A DNA stretch of 64,000 bases from Pycnococcus provasolii. Its lineage: Eukaryota; Chlorophyta; Pseudoscourfieldiophyceae; Pseudoscourfieldiales; Pycnococcaceae. The notes beneath the pieces were generated by a model. That model worked only from the letters and a program-made list of their open reading frames with translations. It ran no database searches and had not been told where the DNA came from. Where the stretch lies: contig OW568882.1 in assembly GCA_938743325.2 (NCBI GenBank), positions 186,001 through 250,000 on the forward strand, written 5' to 3'. This document shows positions 29,665 through 39,296 of the stretch, piece after piece. A program made the translations under genes and the position numbers. The number at the start of each line of letters is the position of its first letter. Position 1 is the first letter of the stretch.

Positions 29665-32600
29665 TTATGCTCGTCGCCCCGGATTTGGCGGGGGTGACAC
29701 GCCCGGTGACGTCGTCGCCTCCGAAGGGGCATCCACTCGAGAGGCGAGTGGTGGAGTCACGGTTCCCGCGGGAACCGTGCTTAACAGCCAAGTGAACGCC
29801 GCCGCCCAGTCGTCGCGGCTCAGGCCGTTGCCAGCCGACGGTACCTGAAGATCGACGTCGTCAACACCTTCCTTACCCACCAACGAGAGCACGTCGGTGG
29901 CATTCACACCGCTGCGATGCTTCGAGGCGATTCCATCCAGGCGGCCTGTCTCCACGGATGCAATCTGTGCCACCATGACATCTTTTGCCGCACGCGAGCG
30001 ATTCGTGCCCCAGTAGATTTTGTCGAGCGCATCTGACACCCAGAGCACGCGGGTCGCCGGCTTTTTGTTCTGCGTGTGCTTGATGAAGGATGCGCCTTTC
30101 TTCAGCGCTTTGCGGAAACGCTCCGCACTTTCCTCCTGCGGTGATGGCGGCATCGAAGACGGTAGAGTGTCCGCCGCCACTGGTGTCGGCTGCACGGGCG
30201 TCCACACGGGCGTCGCCCTCTCAGGAGTCTTAGATCGAGATCGAGAGTGAGATCGATCCCTAGACTTCTCCCTGTGCGAAGACCTCTCCTTCCTCCCCTT
30301 CCCCTTCTCCTCCTTCGCGGTGGCATCCGCTGACGCGGAAGGCTCGCCCGGTTTTGACGCTGACGTGAAATGTGACGTAATGAAGCTGCTAGACCCCCTT
30401 TCTCGGGGCGCAGGAGCCTCCACCGAAGGCTTTGATGGACTCTGCGCGGCTGCGCGTGCGGCAGACTTGTACGTCTCAACCTTGTTTCTCAGAGACTCCA
30501 GCTCGGACTCCAGCGCGCCCACCTGAGCTCGGTACGTTTCCTTCTCCCTCTCATTGCTCGCAGCCTGCTTGCGAAGTTCCAAGATTTCCGTCTCACCCAC
30601 AACGCCGCCGGTGGCACTACCCCCCGCAGCCTGTGCACGGGCAAGGGTTTCCTCAGCCGCGCCACGGGCCGCACGCTCGCCCGAAAGCTTAGTCTCCAGC
30701 TGCTGAAGTCGCACGTGCGTGGCACGCGCGAACCTGAGGCTCGTCTCCGCGGATGCGCGCTGCGCCTTCTCGTCGGAAAGCGCGACACGCAGCCTATCCA
30801 CCTCCTCCGCGTCGCCGCCTTCCACGCCAATTCCAAAGGGAATGTCGCCGCGCGCGATGGACGCGAGCACCTCGTAGTCACCCGAGCGCCCAACCACGCT
30901 CGATTCAAGACCTTCCAATTCCGATGCACCCGACTGCAGCAACTCAGTCGCACGCTTCATTTCGCGCTCCGCGACTGCCATCTGCTCGTCGCGTGCACTT
31001 ATAGCGCGCGCCGCCTCGGCGGTGATGCGCTGCACCTCCGCTTCCTTCTCCTCGAGACGTGCGTTGCTGAAGCTCTGCGAGGGACGAATATCCACGTCCA
31101 CGTCAAACTGCCTGAGCATCATTGGGGGCGAGTGGGCAATTTTGGCACCAGGGGCTGACATGGCGTACCACCACGCCTGACGCCATCGGCGACGCGCGCG
31201 CTTCTTAGCCTCGGAATCTCTTCGCTCGGACCAGCGCAGCGTTGCGGAAACCTCAAGGGCATTATCTTCGCCGGCGGGGCGCGTACCGCCGAGGCGAGCC
31301 GTGTTCGCGATGAGCTCCTCGAGTTTCGTGTTATCGTAAGACGAAGATGGAGCTGCCAAACTCTGCTTCGCCGCCTTCTCGCGCAGCTGCCGCGTCTCCG
31401 CTTCCAACGCCTCGACTTTGTCCCGAGCGTCGTCGAGCAGCTTAGACTCGCTCGATTTCTCCCTTTCCAACTTCATCCTGAGATCCGCCAGCTCCTTCTG
31501 CGATGTCACGGAGTCATCCGTGATTCGCTTGCGCTCCTGCACCTGCTCTGCTAGCTCGTCGTCGCGAATTGCGAGCGACGCTCGCGTCTGCTCAAGAGTC
31601 GACTTCAGCTGCGCGATGCTATCTTCGCGCTCCTCGAGTGCCTTAGCACGCTCGTCCAGCTGTACCTCCAGAGTCTTTGCACGATCCGCCGCCGCACGAG
31701 CAGACTCCGCCTCGCGCGTGAGCTCGCTCAGCCGCTCCTCAAGGTTGGACACGGTGGCGGCAGTTGCCGCATCCTGGGCACCGGCAGATGCGACGCGCAG
31801 CTGCAGCTTCTCGAGCTCCTCACCCTTCGCCTTGAGAGCATCGCGCGCATCCTTCAGCTCCGCCTCGACGAGAGCAAGCTTCTCTTCCGCCGCTCGGAGC
31901 TTTGTCTGTGCGCGCGTGCGCTCGTCTTCGAGGCGCTCGTTCATCATGTCCTCCATGCGCTTAATTTTGCTCGGGCTCGCCGCAGCTTTCCTGGCAAGCT
32001 CGTCGGATAATGTAGACGACTTGGACTCAGCCGCCGCAAGCTTCTCCTTCGTCTCCGCAAGCTGCGACTCGACAGCCGCCTTCTCCGCCGCCAGTCGCGG
32101 TGTGTCACCTGCCCCGGACATGCCGCGAGACAATTGTTTGGCGAGGGTGGAACCAGCCTCCTCGACTGCGGTCGACCCTGCCCTAGCAAGGCCAGGGCTG
32201 CCAGACGATAGCTGAGCACTGAGCTGAGCGCGTACATCCGCGAGCTCCGCCTCGAGACGATCCACCTCCGCCTCACGCTCATCCAGCTCCGATTCGAGGC
32301 GCGAGCGCTCAGCCTCGACAGACTCGATAATGCTCTCGAGCCTGGTCTTCTTGCCACCCTCGCGGCCTTCCGCATCCTTCAGGCTGTCCTCCACCGCCTT
32401 GCTCAGCGATTCCTTCATCTGCGTGGCCATCTCCTCCTTCTCCAGCGCCATGGTAGAAAGCTGCGACTCCAGGCCCGCCACACGGCTCTTGAGCTCCGAG
32501 ATCTCTCCACGGGAGCGAGAGGTGTTGGACTGCGCCGTAACGAGCGACGCCCTAGCGTCCGCTGCAGCGCTGCGCTCCCTTTCAATCTCCTCCTCGTGCT

Positions 32601-34395
32601 CCGCCACGAGGCGCTGCACTTGAGCGAGGTGCTCGTCGCGAAGCTCCTCCACTTTCCGACGACTTTCCGCGCGCGCGCTCACAATATCCTGGGCGTGCGC
32701 CGTCTTGAGGCGAGAGACGGCACTTGACCCTCCCGACACGTCCTCGCCGTATGGGCTGTTCTTCGCAGCTCGCAGTGCCGCCTCCGCCTCGATCTCCTCG
32801 GCATACCTTGCCTCGACGCGTCGCATCTCAGAGTCGTGCTGCTCCTTGAGAGCCTTCAGCGCCTTGCGCTGCTCCTCCTCCGCAAGCGACCACACCTTTG
32901 CGATGCCCGCCTCGAGCGCGCGCGTCAGCTCCTCGCTGTGCTCCGCCTTAAGCTGGTCAATTTGCCTGCTGAACCTGGTGGCCTCCTCGCCCCGCGCGAC
33001 GTTCACCGCGGACGTGATCTTGGCAAGCATTTCTCGGCGCACCTCCGCACGGTGCTGCAGCACCTTCGCCGCCATCTCGGCATGAAGCTGCGCTATGCGC
33101 GCCTGGCTTGCAGACAGCTCTTCGCTCATCTCGCGACCGACCTCGTAGCGAACGGACTCCGTCGCCTTGGAAAGCGCGGCGTTGTACTCGTCTCTCACCT
33201 CGACGCGCGCCGCCTCGAGCGCGCCGGCAAATTCCTCGTCCGCCTGCCTTCGTCCATCCTCCTTGGCGCTGGCCAGTCGGCTAGAGAGCGACGCCTCCAC
33301 CTCCGCCTTGGCTCGCGCGACGTCCGCCTCGTACTCGCGTCGCACCTGCTCTTTCGCTTGCTCCAAGTTCTTCCAGAACTCGCGCTCCACCTCGCTGCGC
33401 ACGCGTCTTTCCGTCTGCCTTGCTTCCTCGAGCTTGGCGCGCGCCTCGCCGGCAGTGCCCTCAAGTTCGCGCATGCGTTCCTCGAGCGCCTCCTGCTCCC
33501 TCTTCCACTGCCTTATGTCAATGCGCTTTGGATTGTAGATCTTGATGTGCTTCTTCGCCACCTCCTCCTGCTCGAGCGCCTTGTCTCGCGCTGCTTCCGT
33601 GCTCTCGAGCTCCTTTCGCAACTCATCGATCTTTGCGTCACCTTCGGCGCGCGCCTGAGCAGCCGCGTCCGCGACAGCGGCATCAAACTCGCGCTGCACC
33701 TGCTCCTTGGCGTTGGCGAGTGCTGCGGAGAAGTCTCCCTCGGCCGCGCGTCGTCCCTCGGCACTTCCCGCCTTTCTTCCGTCGTCGTACGCCTCGTTTT
33801 TGATGCGCTGCACGGCGCTTCTGCTCATGGTTCCTCCTGTGACGAAGGGCAGCGGTATGCGGAATCCAAGCTGCGTGTGCATCTGGTCGCCGAGTGCCCA
33901 AGCGAGTATGATGAGGCACAGCGCGGTGACAACCGCGGATGTGGGCACGCACCATAGCGCGAAGACGCAGAGCGCTCCGAGCGCGAGTCTGTTACGCAGC
34001 GCCTGTACCGAGTCACTTTCCCTATTATTATTTTCCGCAAGGCCGGCCGCGGACCTTGCCGCCGTATATTTTTGGTTCATATGAGCGGTTGGCGTTGAAT
34101 GTGCACCCCCGCCGCCAACGTTGTCTCCATGAGCCGTATGCGTCTTACGGGAAGAGCGTCCAGGAGCAGCCGCTTTTGAGGAAGAGTGGTTTTTGAGCGA
34201 ACCATGAGGGTGCAAACCACCTGCAAGATCCTGTTCGCCACTGGCACCACCGTACTTGTGAATTTGCGTACCCCCTATCGATCCATCTCTTATTTCTATA
34301 CTACTTAAGAGACTTCGCAAGGACGACTCCGCAGGTGACGACGGACTCTGTGCGTGCGCCATGTTCGATCGAGACCGAGGGGAAGCCGCCACCAT
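29665..34395 (-). CDS. Long coiled-coil membrane-anchored protein with PH-like C-terminus
   Basis: The 1576-residue protein has a Ser-rich N-terminus, then a hydrophobic stretch at ~residues 137-170 (LALGALCVFALWCV, then VVTALCLIILAWAL) long enough for two membrane passes, then ~1150 residues of nearly continuous heptad-rich Glu/Lys/Arg/Ala coiled coil. The last ~150 residues are non-coiled: FRKALKKGASFIKH followed by TRVLWVSDALDKIYWG resembles a PH-like domain. A Trp/Arg-rich non-coiled stretch (nt ~31,070-31,310; contains RRRWRQAWWYAM) interrupts the coil and could be an in-frame retained intron. I do not recognise the family; an organelle tether or golgin-like role is only a guess. Start at 34395 (MVAASPRS); an ATG 11 codons later is also possible. 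Confidence 0.75.
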   Translation of the reverse strand: MVAASPRSRSNMAHAQSPSSPAESSLRSLLSSIEIRDGSIGGTQIHKYGGASGEQDLAGGLHPHGSLKNHSSSKAAAPGRSSRKTHTAHGDNVGGGGAHSTPTAHMNQKYTAARSAAGLAENNNRESDSVQALRNRLALGALCVFALWCVPTSAVVTALCLIILAWALGDQMHTQLGFRIPLPFVTGGTMSRSAVQRIKNEAYDDGRKAGSAEGRRAAEGDFSAALANAKEQVQREFDAAVADAAAQARAEGDAKIDELRKELESTEAARDKALEQEEVAKKHIKIYNPKRIDIRQWKREQEALEERMRELEGTAGEARAKLEEARQTERRVRSEVEREFWKNLEQAKEQVRREYEADVARAKAEVEASLSSRLASAKEDGRRQADEEFAGALEAARVEVRDEYNAALSKATESVRYEVGREMSEELSASQARIAQLHAEMAAKVLQHRAEVRREMLAKITSAVNVARGEEATRFSRQIDQLKAEHSEELTRALEAGIAKVWSLAEEEQRKALKALKEQHDSEMRRVEARYAEEIEAEAALRAAKNSPYGEDVSGGSSAVSRLKTAHAQDIVSARAESRRKVEELRDEHLAQVQRLVAEHEEEIERERSAAADARASLVTAQSNTSRSRGEISELKSRVAGLESQLSTMALEKEEMATQMKESLSKAVEDSLKDAEGREGGKKTRLESIIESVEAERSRLESELDEREAEVDRLEAELADVRAQLSAQLSSGSPGLARAGSTAVEEAGSTLAKQLSRGMSGAGDTPRLAAEKAAVESQLAETKEKLAAAESKSSTLSDELARKAAASPSKIKRMEDMMNERLEDERTRAQTKLRAAEEKLALVEAELKDARDALKAKGEELEKLQLRVASAGAQDAATAATVSNLEERLSELTREAESARAAADRAKTLEVQLDERAKALEEREDSIAQLKSTLEQTRASLAIRDDELAEQVQERKRITDDSVTSQKELADLRMKLEREKSSESKLLDDARDKVEALEAETRQLREKAAKQSLAAPSSSYDNTKLEELIANTARLGGTRPAGEDNALEVSATLRWSERRDSEAKKRARRRWRQAWWYAMSAPGAKIAHSPPMMLRQFDVDVDIRPSQSFSNARLEEKEAEVQRITAEAARAISARDEQMAVAEREMKRATELLQSGASELEGLESSVVGRSGDYEVLASIARGDIPFGIGVEGGDAEEVDRLRVALSDEKAQRASAETSLRFARATHVRLQQLETKLSGERAARGAAEETLARAQAAGGSATGGVVGETEILELRKQAASNEREKETYRAQVGALESELESLRNKVETYKSAARAAAQSPSKPSVEAPAPRERGSSSFITSHFTSASKPGEPSASADATAKEEKGKGRKERSSHREKSRDRSHSRSRSKTPERATPVWTPVQPTPVAADTLPSSMPPSPQEESAERFRKALKKGASFIKHTQNKKPATRVLWVSDALDKIYWGTNRSRAAKDVMVAQIASVETGRLDGIASKHRSGVNATDVLSLVGKEGVDDVDLQVPSAGNGLSRDDWAAAFTWLLSTVPAGTVTPPLASRVDAPSEATTSPGVSPPPNPGRRA

Positions 34396-35125
34396 CCTAA
34401 TCGTAATCGTGCCCAGGACAGTACTGATACACTGATGAGCTGAGTGTATATACTCGAATATACTTAAGGATGCTCAACAAGCACAACTCGCACAACAAGG
34501 ATGCTTAAGTTGCTCGCCAACAAGACTCGCACAACAAGGATGCGATGCTTAAGCCGTTGAGAGGTAATACTCGCACGTAATACGCCCTTGAGAGCACAAA
34601 TGGCGACGCCGAGACTCGCCCGATGAGACGAAGATTCAGCAATGTCCGGTGGAGGGGAAGGCAACAGGGGAGGGGGAAGCTGGGGAGGAGGCCCGGGCCC
34701 CCCCGGGGGGGTGTGCGAGGATCTGCTTCGTCGGAAGACGGGAAGAGCCGGAGGCCGGAGGGCACCCGATCATACTAACCTTAGAATAGAACTACGGGCA
34801 GCCTCGAGGAGGGGCCCCTCTCAAATTCCCGCCCTTCAACTCCCTTCTTCTCTTTTTTTTTTTTCTCAACGGATACTTCCTAGGGTACCTGGGTTTAGGG
34901 GTTGGACGGACGACTTACCCTTGCGGTAGGGGTTCTCTCATCCTAACCCTAACCCTAATCCTAACCTTAACCCTAACCCTAACCCTAACCCTAACCCTAA
35001 TGCGAGACACCCTCGGGTTAGGGTTTCTCCTGTTCATCCTCTTCTCTTGTGCAAAGGGTTCTCGTCTTGTCTTGTCTTGTTCCCACGTTCCCGCACGCCA
35101 TTTCATATATATTTTTTAACATAAC
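34396..35125. other. Divergent intergenic region between the coiled-coil gene and SAM50
   Basis: No gene. It has a 19-bp direct repeat (ACTCGCACAACAAGGATGC at 34486-34504 and 34525-34543), a C7G7 palindrome at 34698-34711 and the telomere-like array at 34941-35000. Confidence 0.55.
34941..35000. repeat. Interstitial telomere-like CCCTAA array
   Basis: About ten CCCTAA units with two one-base variants, ending 126 bp upstream of the SAM50 ATG, on the coding strand. Confidence 0.95.
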
Positions 35126-36748
35126 ATGGCGGCTCCTGCTCCTGCTCCTATTCCTATGAGAACTACCTCGACTGGTGCTCAGGAGAGTGTATCTACTAGG
35201 AGTGGTGGTGGTGGTGATGACAACAACACTCCTCCTGCTCCTGCTCCTGCTCCTGCTCCTAGTGTTAACTTCAACTTCGCGGAGTCGTATAGTAGAACGA
35301 AACATAAACCCCTGCGTGTTAACAGTGCCACAGTGCACGGAAACGAAAGAACGTCATCGAAGGTTGTCGAGAGAGAACTCAGAGGACTCGCGGACATAAA
35401 TAACCTACACGACCTCGCGACGTGCCTGCTCGACGCTACCAACAGACTTCAGGCGCTCGACGTATTCCACTCCGTTGACATACTCGTCGACGCGGGACCG
35501 CCCAACCGGCCAAACACGTGCGACGTTCACGTCAACCTCAGAGAAAGAGACATGCTCGCATTCAACGCAGGCACGTACGTGCAGGGAAACGAGGTGTCTG
35601 CAGAGGGAACCGTTTCGCTCGTCAACCCGCTCGGGCAAGCGGAGCAGGTGCAGCTCGAAGCTTCCGCCGGAAGCCAAAGATCGGGAACGTTCAGCCTCGC
35701 GTACCAACTACCAAGGTTCGCAGGAACGGACAACAGCGCGCTCGAGCTTCGCGCGTTCCAAAGCCTGCAGTCACACCAGCGGCACGCCAGCTTCAGCGAG
35801 ATGCAGCGAGGAGTGTCCGCCGCGGTTCACACGCCGGCTGCGGGAACGTCCGTTGGATACGAGCTCAGCTGGCGAGAGGTGAGCGGCGCAACGGGGAAAG
35901 ATCACGCGTGTAGCAACGCCGTGCGCGAGCAGCTCGGCAACCGCCTGAAGAGCGCCGTGTTCGCATCCGCGGCGACGCCCGACCGACGAGCATTCGACTC
36001 CATGGGCGTGCGACCCGTCTCAGGCACGGCGGCGCGCGTGACCGCCGAGCTATCCGGCGTCGGATTCTGGGGAAGTGCCGGCGCGCTCGTGCGGCACGCG
36101 CGCACGGAGGCTGAGGCGGCGCTCAGCGTGCCGCTTCCCGTGATTGGACCTGACGTCGCACTCACGCTCGGCGCGCGCACGGGCGTGCTGCTGCCGCTTG
36201 GTGGGCCGGGCGAGACGACGTACATCGTCGATCGATTCTACCTCGGCGGCGCCGGCGGTCCGGTGCGCGGCTTCATCAACAAAGGCTGCGGTCCGTCCGA
36301 CGCGCGGCGCGCAAGGGTGGATGCATCGTCGGAGGGAGGTGCGGACGGCACACCGGTATCCGTGCCAACAGGTGGTGCCGGCGCGGGTCGCGACTCCCTT
36401 GGTGGCGACGTCATGGCCATGGCGAGCGCAAGCGTGGCATTCCCGCTGCCGAACAAGGTTCTGCACGAGGCTGGTGTCTACGGGCACGTCTTCGCCGACG
36501 TCGGCGCGACCGTGCCACTGGATACGTCCGCCGGAATGCCGTCGAGCACGGGCGAATTCACGCGCGCGCTTGCGGGTGCTGGCCGCTCGCTTGCATCGCA
36601 GCCTCGTGTTTGCGTGGGCGCCGGCATCGCGTGGGGCATGCGCCTTGGCCGCATCGAGTTGAACTACGTGCACGTTCCCGCTTCCCAGCCGTTCGACGGC
36701 GTGAAGAATGGTGTGCAGGTTGGCTTCTCGGCGAGCTCCATCTTCTGA
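35126..36748 (+). CDS. SAM50: SAM50/TOB55 mitochondrial outer-membrane assembly protein (Omp85 family)
   Basis: SAM50 inserts beta-barrel proteins into the mitochondrial outer membrane. The 540-residue frame has a low-complexity Pro/Ala/Thr N-terminus (~1-60), a single POTRA-like region (~80-140; LDVFHSVDILVDAG, DVHVNLRE) and a C-terminal 16-strand barrel. The Omp85 hallmark is RFYLGGAGGPVRGFINKGCGP, in which VRGF corresponds to the conserved (V/I/L)RGF loop-6 tip. GRDSLGGDVMAMASASVAFPLP follows, as in SAM50. The protein ends in Phe after alternating hydrophobic residues, as expected for a beta-signal strand. A chloroplast OEP80 or Toc75 homologue would have more POTRA repeats, so SAM50 fits best. 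Intronless, with the telomere-like array just upstream. Confidence 0.87.
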   Translation: MAAPAPAPIPMRTTSTGAQESVSTRSGGGGDDNNTPPAPAPAPAPSVNFNFAESYSRTKHKPLRVNSATVHGNERTSSKVVERELRGLADINNLHDLATCLLDATNRLQALDVFHSVDILVDAGPPNRPNTCDVHVNLRERDMLAFNAGTYVQGNEVSAEGTVSLVNPLGQAEQVQLEASAGSQRSGTFSLAYQLPRFAGTDNSALELRAFQSLQSHQRHASFSEMQRGVSAAVHTPAAGTSVGYELSWREVSGATGKDHACSNAVREQLGNRLKSAVFASAATPDRRAFDSMGVRPVSGTAARVTAELSGVGFWGSAGALVRHARTEAEAALSVPLPVIGPDVALTLGARTGVLLPLGGPGETTYIVDRFYLGGAGGPVRGFINKGCGPSDARRARVDASSEGGADGTPVSVPTGGAGAGRDSLGGDVMAMASASVAFPLPNKVLHEAGVYGHVFADVGATVPLDTSAGMPSSTGEFTRALAGAGRSLASQPRVCVGAGIAWGMRLGRIELNYVHVPASQPFDGVKNGVQVGFSASSIF

Positions 36749-37292
36749 TCTAAGATCGTTCAACACTACTCAGTAAAGTAATAGAGTTTACTTCGTCCAA
36801 CTTAGTTCGTCCTTCTTCGGATCTGATGTGTGCGGTCATAGAATTCGAGTTACAAGTTGTCGTTCGACGGGTTTAAGCTTACGCGCACCGACCGAATGAT
36901 TGCCTGACTGCACGAGTACACTTTGTGTCTGCACTCCTGAGGAAAATGCACACTACCTTAGACTAGGAAGCTTGCCACACGACCTTATCTAAAGTAAAAG
37001 ATGACTATCTATCGTAGGACTATGAAAAACGTCCAACTACTATTTACCATCTCCCATCTAACCCTAACCCACCCCCATTAGGGTTGTCTGTCGTCCCGGA
37101 CCCGTTTTCTTTATCGTTTTTCGCGCCCCTCTCTCCCTGCTGCCCCGGGGAGCGGTCGGGCCCTTGAAATCTCCCTTTCAACGGCGCACTTTTCCTCCTC
37201 TGCGGCGCACAAGGCCTTGCACACACAACCTTGCACGGCTCTTTGTGGCTCTTTGTTGCTCGCATCAATCACACGCACACGTATTCTCTGTC
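36749..37292. other. Intergenic DNA between SAM50 and TMEM218
   Basis: No gene. A 15-nt sequence 38 bp past the SAM50 stop (TTTACTTCGTCCAAC, 36787-36801) recurs past the UBC27 stop. A short CCCTAACCC motif lies at ~37059-37070, ~220 bp upstream of the next start. Confidence 0.5.
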
Positions 37293-37884
37293 ATGGAGAT
37301 GTACGACGCTGTGTCGCACGGAGTTGGCCGCGCTCTCCTGCAGTCGTCGTCGAAGTCGACGTCGACGCGTGTTCTCGGCGTGGGTCCTGGCGTTTTCATC
37401 TTAGGTTTCTTTGCCATTCTGTCTGGAGTGATTATTGTAGTCTCTCGTGGCTCGAAACATAAGAAGTACGTGTTTAGAATCGCGTCTCCTTGGTTGGCCT
37501 CTGCTTCTGAAAGAGAACAGAGGTTTTGCAAGGAACGACTCGTGACGATGTCCTACCACTGTTGACTAACAAACAACCTCTCCAATGTCTCCCTCATCCC
37601 AACAACAACAACAACAATAACAACAACAACATGACAGTACGATAACCGCGCTCGTTCCTGTGGCGTATGGCCTGCTCTGTTTGGTGTTGTTGACTTCCGA
37701 GCGCGAGTACGACAGCGAGGATGCGTCCGCGAGTGACGACGTTGGTTACGAGAACCAGGTGATAAGCCGGTCGGTCGTTGCGTTGCTGATGGCGGTGTAC
37801 GTGCTCGCTGGCAGCATAGGTTGGTTGGCGTTGCACTCTGCGCACGAGATACGCGCAGGTGGGACAACGGGCTTGAACATGTAA
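37293..37884 (+). CDS. TMEM218: TMEM218-like ciliary transition-zone membrane protein, two exons
   Basis: Exon 1 is 37293-37465 and exon 2 is 37638-37884; the intron has a GTACGT donor at 37466 and an acceptor ACATGACAG ending at 37637. Splicing rejoins the codon for Asn and keeps the frame. The ~139-residue product has three membrane segments. The first, TRVLGVGPGVFILGFFAIL, is very close to the start of animal TMEM218 (VLGVGAGVFIL), and the last (ISRSVVALLMAVYVLAG, then LHSAHEI) fits the TMEM218 C-terminal helix. TMEM218 belongs to the MKS module of the ciliary transition zone. The gene implies that the alga makes or recently made flagella. The family call rests on memory of the animal sequence and needs an alignment. 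Confidence 0.75.
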
Positions 37885-38329
37885 ACCAGTAAACGTATAC
37901 GTAAACAACAGCAACAGCAACAGCAACAGCACCGCCATGGCCCCCCTTACTAAGGTCACCGGAACCGTAACCCTAACCCTAACCCTAACCCTAACCGAGA
38001 ATTCAAACTGGCCGATCCCAAGGTTGTTCCCTGATCCCTGATCCAGGGAAGGGAGGGGAGGAGGCCTATTTATTCCAACCACTCCCCGTCCCCGAAAGTG
38101 GATCGCTTTTCTCGATCGGTCGGGTTAATTGGATCGATTTGGTCATTCGTCTGTGACATCACGCCGCCATTGGATTTCCTGGACCTTTTCTTTTGGAGTC
38201 GTAATAAGGTACCTTTTCCTTTTAGTTTTATTTTCCCTTTTAGTTTCCGTTGGGGGGAGGAATCTTTTTTTTGCTTTCCGTCCCGTCCCATCAGTGCCAT
38301 CAGTCCCATCAGTCCGTCTGGTTTTTAAC
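37885..38329. other. Intergenic DNA between TMEM218 and OEP21
   Basis: No gene. It contains the CAGCAA-type repeat at ~37910-37930, the telomere-like array at 37969-37996 and a short CCCATCAGT tandem repeat just before the OEP21 ATG (~38287-38312). Confidence 0.55.
37969..37996. repeat. Interstitial telomere-like CCCTAA array
   Basis: Four and a half perfect CCCTAA units on the coding strand of the downstream OEP21 gene, ~335 bp upstream of its ATG. Confidence 0.95.
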
Positions 38330-39007
38330 ATGTCGGGTGCTTCAAGAAATCAAGGCCCGCCGCTCGGCGTGTGCTTCAGCGCGCTGCAAGTCGACTCAGA
38401 CACACGCACGCTCGTATTCAGAACCGCGGAGAAAGTCTTCCTACGACCCAACACCGCGCTCAAGCTGTCATGCTTCTTCGAACCCAACGAAAAGAAAAAG
38501 AAGGACAAGTCTGCAGCGGCGGCGGCGGCGGCGGAGTCAGCTCTCACGAACGCAACGGCACCGCAGACGGACCGAGCCGTGCTCGCGCCGCGCTTCCGCA
38601 TTCAGCTTACGCATAAGCACTTCTTCGGTGGAGACGAGACGATGCGAGCCACCGTGCGCGCACGCTACGACGTCTCGAAGCGTTTCCTCAAGGCTTCGTC
38701 ACATCTCAAAAAGCGATTCCCTCTCGGAGGAAGCACGAGCTTGAACTTGCGCGGCGACTGCATCGCAAAGCTGCACGCAGCGGAAGGTTCGGGATCTGCG
38801 GTTCCCACCTTCGCTATACAGACGCCCGAGCTTAGCGCTCGTGCCGAACTTAGCCATAAGATTTTGGCTGGAACCAGCACGCAGGACTTCCAGATTCGCG
38901 TCGGGTACGAGCTGAACGAAAACGAGCTATACGTCACGGCGCGCGAAAACCGCATATCTATGAGAATTTCGTCCAGCGGAAAGTGGCATATGCTGTACGA
39001 CCTTTGA
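38330..39007 (+). CDS. OEP21: Chloroplast outer envelope pore protein OEP21
   Basis: OEP21 is a small beta-barrel, rectifying anion channel of the plastid outer envelope, conducting triose phosphates and other anions. The 225-residue protein (plants ~170-180) has the alternating hydrophobic/charged pattern of a barrel with many basic residues. Its C-terminus is diagnostic: QIRVGYELNENELYVTAREN then SGKWHMLYDL, against plant OEP21 ending in GKWNVRYDL. RFPLGGSTSLNLRGDC corresponds to the plant KFPV...FNIKGRCD block. A Lys/Ala-rich insertion at ~50-80 explains the extra length. The frame is open upstream to 38129, but the ATG at 38330 (MSGASRNQG) is the first in a plausible context. Confidence 0.88.
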   Translation: MSGASRNQGPPLGVCFSALQVDSDTRTLVFRTAEKVFLRPNTALKLSCFFEPNEKKKKDKSAAAAAAAESALTNATAPQTDRAVLAPRFRIQLTHKHFFGGDETMRATVRARYDVSKRFLKASSHLKKRFPLGGSTSLNLRGDCIAKLHAAEGSGSAVPTFAIQTPELSARAELSHKILAGTSTQDFQIRVGYELNENELYVTARENRISMRISSSGKWHMLYDL

Positions 39008-39296
39008 GCCACGCGAGCAAAGTGATAGAGAGCGGTTTCTGTTTGGAGGGAGGTGAAAACGAGCGAGCGCGCGCATCCCGGCGCGGCATTTCGGCGCATA
39101 TATATATTTGAACACCTATTGCTGACTTCGTTGGGCGAATATGTTACCTTTTTTCACCCGTGCAAGAGCAAGAGCAAAACAAAAAAGAAAAGTTTGTAAA
39201 GTGTAGTGAAAGTTGCACGTGAAGAAAAATTTCCCAAAAGAAGAGAACTAACTTTTTATCCCCTTTGCAAAGGCTGCGCGCGCGCTTTTTTTTTAC

